Below are positions 55,024 to 64,000 of a DNA stretch of 64,000 bases, in pieces (within the stretch, counting starts at the first letter, position 1; every line of letters starts with the position of its first letter). This stretch comes from Epichloe hybrida (lineage: Eukaryota > Ascomycota > Sordariomycetes > Hypocreales > Clavicipitaceae), in NCBI GenBank assembly GCA_019022495.1, contig JAFEKR010000008.1, forward strand, positions 124,001-188,000, given 5' to 3'. The notes beneath the pieces are model-generated. The model did not search any database and had not been told where the DNA came from. It saw only the letters and a program-made list of their open reading frames with translations. The translations under genes were made by a program, and so were the position numbers.

Positions 55024-55954
55024 ATGGCTTCCGCGGTAAGTGATGAGCGTCTTGATTGTCCGCTCCACTCAATGTTTACGTTCTGACCGAAAACCCACTG
55101 CAGCATGAGAACTTGCCAGAGGTTGCGCACGGCGCTTCCTACCCCGAGGTATATCACAATACGAGTCACCAGCATCAGCAACATCAACAACAACGACAGG
55201 AGCCATGGTCACCACATCAGTCCACAGTCAGTTCGTCATATGTCAAGACAGAGGACTACCCACAGGTCGTGCCAGACCAGAATGGCATGTACGGCCAGAA
55301 CAAGAACAGGCGTCGCACCATTCTGGGATGCGTTCCGATCATCTTCTTCCTCTCAGTGGTAATTGCCTTCTTGGCAGCTTTGGTGATTGGTCTTGCGGCA
55401 GGAACTGGAGTCACTGCAAACAAGTACCACAATTTGCAGGCCTCATACTCTGCTTTGGTGGCCAGCAATGCTGGTAGTGCTTCTGGCGCTGGCCAGACTG
55501 GAACTCCAAACTACTCCAAGATCACGAATGGGTGCTCTGACGAGAATGAGTCCACGACTGGCACCTTTTACAAGCCTGATTGTGAGTTGCTATATCCCTG
55601 GGCGAAGCGACACACGGCTGACAACGACTGTTAGTCTTCGGAAAACCTAGCTTCACCATGTACTGCAACAAGGACGCGCTCAACACGCCATTCTACTCAC
55701 TGTTCACTGCAGATTTCAACGGATGCATGTCTGCCTGCGCCTCGTGGAACTCGTACAATGCGTCCAACAGCGTGTGCGAGGGAATCTCATTCATTCCGCT
55801 GTGGAGCGACATGGTCGCCGCAGTCAAGGGCAAGGCGCCGGGGGATTGCTATCTGAAGCCAGGACCGCAGCCAGTCCAGAAGCTGCAGACGCCAAACATC
55901 GGAACCGAGTGCCATGCGGCCATTTTGAATCACAACTCAACCTCGAAAGGCTGA
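55024..55954 (+). CDS. Single-pass membrane protein with Cys-rich PAN-like ectodomain
   Basis: Three exons (55024-55035, 55104-55581, 55635-55954) encode 269 aa. The first exon is four codons (MASA). The cytoplasmic part is Q/H/P-rich (HQHQQHQQQRQEP). The membrane segment is VPIIFFLSVVIAFLAALVIGL. The outer part has six or more cysteines, among them TNGCSDE, TMYCNKD, FNGCMSACASWN, VCEGISF and GDCYL, a pattern resembling the PAN/Apple-type or WSC-like carbohydrate-binding domains. The DCYL..H pattern near the end resembles PAN. It is likely a cell-surface sensor or wall-associated protein; no catalytic motif is visible. Domain naming is tentative. Confidence 0.7.
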
Positions 55955-56485
55955 GGTCGAGGGATCGTGATGAAACATGGCCGGAGAAAGATGGTCTGCC
56001 GAGTGGCGCTTGAAGGTGGACTTGGCCTGCGCGAAGTAAATAGCCATACTTCCACGCTCTCGACCAAGACCACCACCACGTCTTCATCAATTCTATTGTT
56101 TCCGACACTGGCGGCACCTGATAAATTCTAGTTAGCATTTTATAGCTTTTTCGATACTCGTCTCGAGACATTTCGTGATACGTATGTACGCACGTACCAG
56201 ACCAGGCAGACTCTTTTTTTGCCTTTTCCTTTGCCAGGGTCGTTTGTTAGTCAGTGTGTGCGTGGCCGCTGTCAACAGCGTGTGGGCGGGCGTCTTCTGG
56301 CGTCTTCCCCAATGCCATTGCCTCCGAGCCTATGTACATAATGTGATGTGCTCGTCTTCCATCTGGACATGGCCACACTCCGTTCCCGCCTGTCCGATTT
56401 TATTTTGTACGCCCCTGTTTTCTTTTTGCCACCCGGCATGTGCTCAGTCCCGTCATGGCGGCGCCGATTGGCAGCGACTGAGACC
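55955..56485. other. Intergenic
   Basis: Promoter side of the RasGEF gene, without recognised repeats or genes. Confidence 0.5.
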
Positions 56486-59400
56486 ATGTCTTCCAAGCAC
56501 TCCAACAGGGGCAGCAGGGTCAGCAGGGTCAGCAGTGGCAGCAGTGGCAGCAGTGGTAAAAAGGACCGCAGGACATCTGATAGCCCCGCGTCGCTGCCGA
56601 AACGCTCCTCAGCATCAGCAGCGCATCAGCAGCACTCGCCATCGACGCCAGTCCGCGGCTGCGCGCGATTCTTTTCAGACCAACGCCAGCAGCCAGCAGC
56701 GGTTTGCCCTCTCGCGGTTCCGACTCAACGGGGCTGACTGCAGCTTCGAGTCCGATCAAACTCCCCCTCCCCGCCGAAACTGGACTCGGAGCTGATCGCG
56801 GCTCCATCAGCTCCATTGTGGACGACCCCTTCCTTCAGCGCCCCCATTCTCTCCATTCTCTCCATTCTGCCAACGACTTCGACGCGCGTGACGCGGGCCG
56901 TGAGGTGTCCGGCGACAGCGTTTTGACCGGGTCACAGGACGATAGCGATGACAACATCAAGACTCAACGTTGGCCACCTCCCCGTCGAGAGTCGTTGACT
57001 ATTGGCTCTTCCCAGAATTGGGTAAGAATAAGAATATTATCATCCTTCGCCCGTCATGGGTTTGCCCCCCCTTGTTGGGACCCTCCCCCGCCCCCAGCTT
57101 CCACCACAAGGCCGCAGGGGTCGTGGCAGTCTGGGAATGTCAGGATAGCATCACTCTCACTGACGAATTACTCTCGGTGTCCCGAAATGGACAATGGGCT
57201 GACTCGTGCATTTCTTCATTTTGCAGCCACATCCCATCCCCACAATGGAGAGCTACAACGTTGCCATTATCGGCGCTGATGCTGTTGGCAAATCGACCTT
57301 TGTCCAGCGGGCTCTGAATCTGGCTCGTCCTCCTATCGCGAACTCGTCCCGTGTTCGCATGGTGGTTGATCAAGTCCCGCATCTAGTCACACTTCTCGAG
57401 CTGGACTTGGAACATTTCGAGCTCAATCCGTCCCAGCCAATTCAGTGGCCGAAGCAGATCAACGGTCATATTGTTCCCCGTGTTGACGCTGCTTTGGTTC
57501 TCTATGATGTGATGTCCAGGGAGTCCATTCGCGAGCTCCCACAAATGGTTGGTACGTGCAGTCCTTGCCACAAACATCCCGGCCGCGATGTAGCAGGATT
57601 GCGTGGCTGCATCGCGGTAACCAGACGACTGAACGGAAATCAATCAATCAGCGACTGACACGTTGAAACGGCAGCTGCGCTCACCAATTCTGGACTTCCT
57701 GCAGTACTCGGTGCCTGCAAATGCGACAACCCAGAAGATGACTGGGAGGTCAACGCTGATGAGCTAGCCAAGCATCGCTTTTTCAAGACTTGTATTAGCC
57801 AGTACAAGATTTCCATTGACAAAGCAGATGTTCCTCGGGCCTGCCTGCATGGTGTCGTTCGCGCTGCCATCATGCATAGACGAGGTGCGTTGCGCACGCC
57901 TGGCTGGGACTTTTCTTCACGACCGTTGTTGACCAAATTTCCTAGATGAGAATGGCGCCGAGGCTGTCTCCAGAAGACGGGCGCAATCCGCCGCCAACCT
58001 CGAAGCACCGGAGCCGACTGGCGGACGACCGTTGAGCGAACACAGCAAGCACAACCGAGCAAGCTCGGATTTCTCAGTCCCACGCGCGTTTTCGAATCAA
58101 CAACAGGGCGAGACGTACCGAAAACGAGTCTCCAGAAGTCCCCGACCAGGTGAGTCTCATATGTCTGTTGAACGACATTCGGCCACTTTGGCGTGTCCCA
58201 TTGCGATCAAATCCCAACATCTTCTTTCTCGTTCTGCAGGCTTTCGTATCGACAAAACCTCCGGCGACTCATTTCTCGACATCGACGAATCCGATTCCGA
58301 CTCTCGTAGATACTCGGACGACATCCCCATTCTTCAGCGCGGCGATGATGCCATTGTCGAAAAACCGAAAGTCACTGGTGTGACCTTTGAGGAACTGGTG
58401 GATCGGTTGCTCGCCCCACGACTATCCAGAGTAGATAACAACTTCTCAGATATGTTCCTCTGCCTCTATCGGAAATTTGCCGCTCCGGGTGAGCTGTTCT
58501 CGGCAATCCTAGTGCGACTGGAGAAAGTGCGAGGTGACGAGTCTGCGCATTATCTTACGAAAACCGCGACACAGCTTCGAATCATCGAAGTTGTTGCGAA
58601 GTGGGTTTCCCTATATCCTGGTGATTTTGCCAGACCTACCACGAGGCGCAATCTCGAAGACTTCATCAAGCATCTGTCTACGGAGCCGATCTTTGCCATT
58701 GCCGCTCAGCAAATGCGCCGTAATCTTCATTTGAACGTCATCGAAGATGATGATACTGGCTGGGCCAACTCGGACAATTCCGTGGACGAAATCGCCAGCA
58801 AGATCCTCTCCAAGGAGATGAGTGAGCTTTCCGTGAGCATCAGCACTCTCCAGTTTGATGGAGAGTTTGATGGAGCAACGGGTGGCTCAGGCAATTCCTC
58901 TATGGATCGAGGAAGTCGAATAGGGAGTCAGTTCCCCTTCAACTCGTTTGAGGAGTATGGGAGGGAGGCAATGCTTTTGGAGCCATCGGATCATCTGCCG
59001 ATGAATAAATTCCGATATCACATATTCATGGACATCTCCGATCACGAAATAGCCGACGAGCTCACGCGAATCGACTGGACAATGTTTTCTTCTATTCGAG
59101 TTCGTGATTTTGTCCGCCACGTGAGCTTGTCCGCGACACAGAAGGACAAGTGCAAGAGTTTGCAGAATGTCAATCGCATGATTAATCATTTCAATCACAT
59201 TGCCAAGTGGGTGGCTAACATGATTCTGCTGCGAGACAAGGCCAAGCATCGGGCCCAAATGCTGGAAAAGTTCATGAACATCGCGCTCAAGCTGCGCCAG
59301 CTGAACAACTACAATGGTTTGGCAGCTGTCCTTGCAGGACTCAATGGAACCGCGATCCATCGATTGGCACAGACTCGCGCTCTCGTGCCTGCCGAAGTGC

Positions 59401-59883
59401 AAAAACGGTTTGCAAGGCTAGTCATCCTGATGGGTACTCAGAAGAGCCATTTCGCGTACAGACTGGCCTGGGAGAATTCGCCTCTCCCACGAATACCATT
59501 TATTCCCTTGCACAGAAGGGATTTGGTGTCGGCGGAAGAAGGCAGCAAGACTTTCGTTGGGCCCAACGACGATCGCATTAACTGGAAGAAATTCGAAGTA
59601 TTGGGTGAGGTTCTACTACCGATTATGAAGAGTCAAGGAACGGCTTATCCGAATCTGTCCAGGCACGACACGGCTGGGGATCTCATATTGGGCTGCTGCA
59701 TGCCCATGGATGATGAGGTATGTATTTGTATCACCACCGGAAAAGGGTTGCAGCCGTTTTCTAACTGTCTTGTCTCCTCCCCTCTTCCAGGAAATCTATC
59801 AACGAAGTCTTCAGGTGGAGAGTAATGCTTCGGGGCCAATAGAGCCAAGCAAGAAGAAGTTTCCATGGTTCGCCAACAAGTAA
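56486..59883 (+). CDS. Ras-like GTPase domain fused to a RasGEF (CDC25) module
   Basis: Supported exons: 57227-57551, 57675-57884, 57946-58149, 58240-59717 and 59791-59883, with phases agreeing and canonical splices; also an N-terminal exon ending at 57021 (..SSQNW). The first part is S/G-rich (start MSSKHSNRGS at 56486). Next comes a P-loop domain: AIIGADAVGKSTFVQRAL is Walker A/G1 and VLGACKCDNPEDDW the G4 region (degenerate NKxD). After a linker comes a RasGEF_N module (ELVDRLLAPRLSRVDNNFSD) and the catalytic RasGEF domain (IDWTMFSSIRVRDFVRH, INHFNHIAKWVANMILL, ALKLRQLNNYNGLAAVLAGL). It should activate a Ras-type GTPase. The 5' exon needs a frame change between 56555 and 56700, either an intron (GTAAAA..CCAG) or an indel. 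The stop TAA at 59881 overlaps a donor-like GTAAGT, so a further exon is possible. Confidence 0.82.
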
Positions 59884-60447
59884 GTTCAAGGGCAAGGAGT
59901 TCAGGAATTCATGGTCAGCAAGCGACGGACAGCGAATCGGAATATTTCTGTGTTGATATGACCTCGGGCAGGCCATATCAGATGAGATGTGTTTCTTCTT
60001 TCTATTCTTCCATCATCACATTAACCCTAATTATTGTATACCCTCTCCACGTCAAAACATCTGGTAGACTATTATTCGAAGCAATCAGATATTACAAGAA
60101 TTTTTTACTGTCTACAGGCACAAACCCCCGTCTCTAGTGTGTGACTTCAATTTTTTTGATTTGTTGTTCGGTCATCATGTCAACATTCTTTTTCTTGCAA
60201 TCTGCCGCTCGATCCCGGTCATAGATCGTCGTCACATGGCTGTGCGGCTCGTTCCTGCCCCAGCGTGTAGACATCGAGTTCGCTCATGCGACGTAAGGGG
60301 AAGGAGCGACTTACTGCACAAGGGATTTGAGAACGTGATTCCACACCACGACGAGTCAAATTTAATCTTGGGCACGATGCGAAAACCAAAGCTCCTTGCT
60401 CTACCAGTAATATGTCGCCGTCCCTGGAGTAGTATTTATTCAAGACG
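59884..60447. other. Intergenic
   Basis: 3' region of the RasGEF gene and promoter of the next gene. If the RasGEF had another exon it would begin here, but none with clear domain content was seen. Confidence 0.4.
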
Positions 60448-61560
60448 ATGGCTCCGACTTTGGTGTCTTTGCCGAGCTTTAGCATCGAGAATAAGTTGGA
60501 CAAGACAATTTTAACCTCGACGGGGGCGTTGGATATCAACTTGCCTGACAGTTTCGGGACCGCTCAAACAGCTCTCGAGCTTGAGCAGGTCCTTGGAAAA
60601 GCCCAGGTGTGGATTGCGAGGCAAGGCTTGTGCCATTTTATGGTTGACTTGTCCATCAATGGGGTGCCCATCTCTCAAGCCGGCGTACTGCGTCATTTGG
60701 AAACCATGATGGCTGGGTGCGAAGTCTGGGAGCGCTTGGAGTTGAGACTCGTCCCCGTCACCGAACCTCGCGGCGAGCGCGCGAATCGAACAACATACTC
60801 TATTCAGCATCCTGACCTATCTTCTGCATTGATACCTCCTGTCACTGCATCGGTTGCTGTATTCCGATCAGTTTCATACTCGATTGACCTGCTTACGCGT
60901 CAACAAGACGAGATTTTCGAGACGAAAGCAACACGAAGCACTCGCGAGATTGATGAAAATCAGGAGTACAACAGTCTTGCGTCTGCTGATCAAAACGCTG
61001 TTGACAAATTTCTGGGGGAAATGAATTTCAATTTCGACACTAATATACCATCCGAAGTGGCCGGAAAGAGACGAAAGCTACACGAAGGGACACATGTTGC
61101 ATCTTCCTCTCACGTGAAGACTTTGCTCCATACGTGGTTGGAGAGTGTGTTATTTGGGGGGAAAATTTGCTCCAAGACCGTGACGTTCTTGGACAAAAAC
61201 TCGGCTGCGCCGTTGTCGCAATTGGCTCCTGGAGTCTTCAATGTGCCATATCTCAGGGTAGTTTATTTTGAGACCCCGAGACATGCAGTAAGCTAACACT
61301 GTTTCCAGAATGTATCTGCGAAAAGAAAATTCATCTCGACGATCTCGGCATCCCTCGCCCGTTTGGGCAGCGCGGAATCTCCCAGTCTGCGCAAGAAGGT
61401 GGAACGGCTAGGTATAAATGCCCAAGAGCATGGGACATTGGGCACGAGGCATGATTCAAATCAGATTTGCGCAGGGATTGAGCTTAGGATTTGGAGCATA
61501 CTGGCTGCCGAGCCATTTGGACTGAAGAAAGGGACAAGATCTCGGCTGCCGTCACGGTAG
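60448..61560 (+). CDS. Unrecognised fungal protein, two exons
   Basis: Exons 60448-61257 and 61309-61560 are joined by a 51-bp intron (GTAGTT..CCAG) and give 353 aa. The protein opens MAPTLVSLPSFSIENKLDKT and has an alpha/beta-looking first half (GKAQVWIARQGLCHFMVDLS, ETMMAGCEVWERLELRLVPV). A low-complexity acidic and polar middle follows. The C-terminal half is helical and basic (THVASSSHVKTLLHTWLESV, KRKFISTISASLARLGS). No signal peptide or membrane segment is visible. I do not recognise the family. The layout, with an N-terminal folded domain and a C-terminal helical tail, would suit a scaffold or nuclear protein, but this is a guess. Confidence 0.7.
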
Positions 61561-62004
61561 ACTTGCGCTGTTCCTTTATTGAGGAACCAAGAAGATTCCT
61601 TTCCATGGTCCCAAGCAATTACGTGGAGTGAGAATCACAGCTGGTCACTGAGCCGTATGAGGCTTGCATAAACGTTTCATCTTTTTTGAGGTAAACATTC
61701 GTCTTAGAAGGTATATAGAGGAAAGATGCGCGCGCAGACGCCAAATTAAAAGCTTGTGAGGTGCAATCCCGTTGCTAGCCGGTCGGTGCATGTAACAAAA
61801 TTTGAGCAAGGCTCAATTAATGCTCATCAAGGGCGCAAATCAAACAGGGTGAGCTCCAAAGTCATTATACAGTTCCGCCAGGGAATAAGAGACGAAAACA
61901 GGCATTGGTCGTAAGGGTAAGTTTTTCAGCCCCAATGCTGCGAGGTGAAGCGAAGCAGTTGAACCCATATCGTCATGGCATGTCATAGCATAGCATGTAT
62001 TTCT
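61561..62004. other. Convergent intergenic space
   Basis: No gene seen between the plus-strand unknown gene and the minus-strand tiny membrane protein. Confidence 0.5.
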
Positions 62005-62241
62005 TTATTTCCGTCCCGGGCCTCCCTTGGCATTGTCTGTGGCAGGTTCCTTCTTCTTGTTCTTCTTCTTCTTCTGCTCGGGCTTCAACGTGGCAAAATG
62101 AATGAACCAAATGAGTGTGCATTGTACCCCGAGCCCGACGAGAACCAACAACAGGTTGACAAACAGGTTGGGTTGGTCATTCAGAACTGCGACGGCTTCG
62201 TTGGTAGCGCCGACCTTTTTCAGCCAGTCGAAATTGGCCAT
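62005..62241 (-). CDS. 78-aa single-pass membrane protein
   Basis: Starts MANFDWLKKVGATNEAVAVL, has one long hydrophobic stretch LFVNLLLVLVGLGVQCTLIWFI, and ends in a strongly basic tail (KKKKNKKKEPATD). This is the plan of small tail-anchored or ER membrane subunits with a cytosolic basic end. The frame is open upstream without reason to extend it; the upstream sequence reads like an untranslated leader. I cannot name the family. It is small but has a clear membrane segment, so a real gene is likely. Confidence 0.6.
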   Translation of the reverse strand: MANFDWLKKVGATNEAVAVLNDQPNLFVNLLLVLVGLGVQCTLIWFIHFATLKPEQKKKKNKKKEPATDNAKGGPGRK

Positions 62242-63010
62242 TACTTCGAGGGACAGAGGTCCGACGTCGTCGCTGGCGGGGTTGGTTTCACGTCGTGGCT
62301 TGCTGCGAGGGAAGGATGGGGTGTTGATGGGTTTTAGTGAGCGCGTGAATGAATCGACCAGGCACGAATGGGTCGTCGCAGTAGGGCGATTAAGATGGAA
62401 CCGGCCGGCAAGTCCTTTGGCGAAATTGTGAATGTGGACGAGTTCGAGAAGAGAAGGGGAGGAGAGGAGACAAGAACTGACGGGGCATGGTGGGTGGTCA
62501 TTATACTTATTGGGGAGTGAGTGAGTGGCCCACCGCGAGAGGCCCAAGCACAGGAGGAAGTCCTGAGACGAGCGTTTCAAAGGTGCGGCGGCAGGTCGTT
62601 TGACGGGTACAGCACGAAATCAAGAACGAGACTATGGCGAGTGAGCAGGACATGCGCGGTACGAGAGACTGTATTTACTTGAGAAGAGACAAGAAAAATA
62701 CTGCGTGTCGCCAAATAGCATCAACGATTTCTCATGTTGGAGGGGTTGAGGGAGCCCACGTGCATATTCACGTGATCACGCCATCGAGCCTCGGGCGTTT
62801 CCCCTTTGTCAGTTCCGCACTAAGCCCGATTGGTGGATTCCCAATTGAGGATTGATTAATCCGTCCCTTGGTCAGGAAAATCTCGGAGCTTTGCTCGTGT
62901 GAGGCAGGACACGGGCTCGATATTACAATCCCAGCTTTTAGCCACCTCGAGAACTGGACCGGTCTTCACCGTGCTCACCAGTCGGCATCAGACGGGCAGG
63001 AAGGTAGGCC
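62242..63010. other. Divergent promoter region
   Basis: Shared upstream region of the small membrane protein (-) and the mitoribosomal gene (+). CACGTGCATATTCACGTGATC near 62758 holds two CACGTG-type E-boxes. No gene seen. Confidence 0.45.
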
Positions 63011-64000
63011 ATGAGTGTTGCACGTCCGGCACACAGCCTCCTCAGCAGGTGTATCGCCTCGACTCGATCACGGGCCACAACATCGCCAGCCGTAACGGTG
63101 CCATGCCAGCACCAGCAATTTCACAGCTCAGCACCCCGTTCCATACGGCGGCCACGGTTTAGAAATGTCAAGGCCGCCGAGATGGGGCTGTTGGACCCTT
63201 CCGTGCTTGCCCAGTACCGGCAGAAGAAATTCGCAGATTACTCCCAGAAGGAACTGGAGCTCCTGAAACAGAAATATACCCCCGAGCAGGTGGAAGCTCT
63301 ACGAGCCGGAGAGGAAGCCATCAACCCGGACGACATGATCATGCAGGGACGACTGCGTGATGACCCATACCGACCAAACTACATTGAGGATTACACCGTG
63401 CTCGACCCCCGATACGACGTGAAGCCGAAAGTTGACGTGACGCCGCAGGAGCCGGAGTGGCTCAACCACAGCGAGTGGGTGGACAAGTACGGCTCGACCA
63501 TGTCACGATTGACCGACAAGAAGACGAGCCACCAGCTCACGAGGGCCATGGTTCGCGCTCTACGAAGGGTGAAGGAGAGCAATGGCGCGGATCTAATAGA
63601 CCTGACGGAGGAGGAGCTCAAGGACATTGAAAACGATCCCGAGCTGCTGAAGAAGTACCTCGTGGTGGAGGACGACGGCTCGGCGGAACCCGACGCGAAT
63701 GCGTCGGGCCCCGACTTGCTGACGCGAGCGCAAGCCATGAAGCTTGATGAGGCCGTAGATGCCGAGTGGAAAAGGGAGCTCGACAAGCTGTCGTCGATGA
63801 CGGACGAGAGCGAGGTCGGGCCCAGCAACCTGGAGCTCCTGGCCGACGGTCCCGCGGGCATCAACCGCGCCTACTCGGCCGAGGCCGCGGAGCTGGGCAA
63901 AGTCCCTGGAGTCGAGGGCCTTTACAAGTCAGCGGCGGACCCCGAGGATGAAGGCCAGGACGACGGCGGGCACTACCAGGAAATCAAGCGTCTCACGGGC
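63011..64000 (+). CDS. RSM24: Mitochondrial small ribosomal subunit protein, mS35/Rsm24-like (cut by right edge)
   Basis: A frame of 330 codons is open to the right edge from ATG 63011. The start, MSVARPAHSLLSRCIASTRS followed by R/S/T-rich residues and QFHSSAPRSIRRPRF, is a mitochondrial targeting presequence. Downstream come AQYRQKKFADYSQKELELLK, KYTPEQVEALRAGEEAI, QGRLRDDPYRPNYIEDY and LTRAMVRALRRVKES. The N-terminal QGRLR-DPYR block is one I recall in fungal Rsm24/mS35 proteins. The acidic C-terminal half and the rest of the gene are missing at the right edge. Name moderately sure; mitochondrial location more so. Confidence 0.6.
   Translation, partial: MSVARPAHSLLSRCIASTRSRATTSPAVTVPCQHQQFHSSAPRSIRRPRFRNVKAAEMGLLDPSVLAQYRQKKFADYSQKELELLKQKYTPEQVEALRAGEEAINPDDMIMQGRLRDDPYRPNYIEDYTVLDPRYDVKPKVDVTPQEPEWLNHSEWVDKYGSTMSRLTDKKTSHQLTRAMVRALRRVKESNGADLIDLTEEELKDIENDPELLKKYLVVEDDGSAEPDANASGPDLLTRAQAMKLDEAVDAEWKRELDKLSSMTDESEVGPSNLELLADGPAGINRAYSAEAAELGKVPGVEGLYKSAADPEDEGQDDGGHYQEIKRLTG

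Overview
The window is nuclear DNA of a filamentous ascomycete. Genes carry several short introns (about 50-140 bp) with GT..AG ends. The protein families are typical of Pezizomycotina: PTH11-type receptors, a Zn2Cys6 regulator, a GMA12/MNN10 glycosyltransferase, an RGS protein with membrane segments, and small secreted proteins. An AT-rich block at the left edge carries the stop-codon pattern left by repeat-induced point mutation (RIP). The order Hypocreales is a guess from gene content, not something the sequence proves.

Layout. 1-8.1 kb is a RIP-degraded transposon graveyard. It holds two copies of one LTR, a minus-strand Ty1/copia element with gag, integrase and reverse-transcriptase traces, a four-copy 97-bp tandem repeat, a near-perfect 291-bp tandem duplication and an unidentified decayed reading frame. 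Composition changes abruptly near 8.15 kb. From there to the right edge the sequence is ordinary gene-bearing DNA with 22 called gene loci (two of them listed as pseudogenes).

In order the loci are: a broken amino-acid/choline-type permease (-); a PTH11-like receptor (+); a GT34 glycosyltransferase (+); a Dabb-domain protein (-) and a multicopper oxidase (-); a GT31-like glycosyltransferase (+); a small secreted protein (-); a kinase-fold protein (+); a secreted class 3 lipase (+); an unrecognised gene (-); an FAD/NAD(P)-binding protein (-); a Zn2Cys6 factor (-) with a MITE in its upstream region; a small uncharacterised protein (-); the DEAD-box helicase DBP3 (+); RFT1 (-); a multi-pass RGS protein (+); a GNAT acetyltransferase (+); a SERAC1-like hydrolase (-); an FHA protein (-); a haloacid dehalogenase (-); an HNH-like protein (+); a single-pass membrane protein (+); a Ras-like GTPase/RasGEF fusion (+); an unrecognised protein (+); a tiny membrane protein (-); and a mitoribosomal protein cut by the right edge (+).

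The genes do not form one pathway. Three are receptor or G-protein/Ras signalling components (PTH11-like receptor, RGS protein, RasGEF). Three act in glycosylation (GT34, GT31-like, RFT1). Three are housekeeping (DBP3, FHA splicing-type protein, mitoribosomal protein). No defence island, CRISPR array, complete biosynthetic cluster or tRNA gene was recognised. The most striking structures are two well-defined non-autonomous DNA transposons (a 463-bp element with perfect 53-bp inverted repeats and a 99-bp TA-flanked foldback), recent tandem duplication inside RIPed DNA, the GTPase-RasGEF fusion, and single-base frame breaks in otherwise healthy genes, which may be assembly errors. Exon limits were derived by eye from splice consensus and reading-frame phase.
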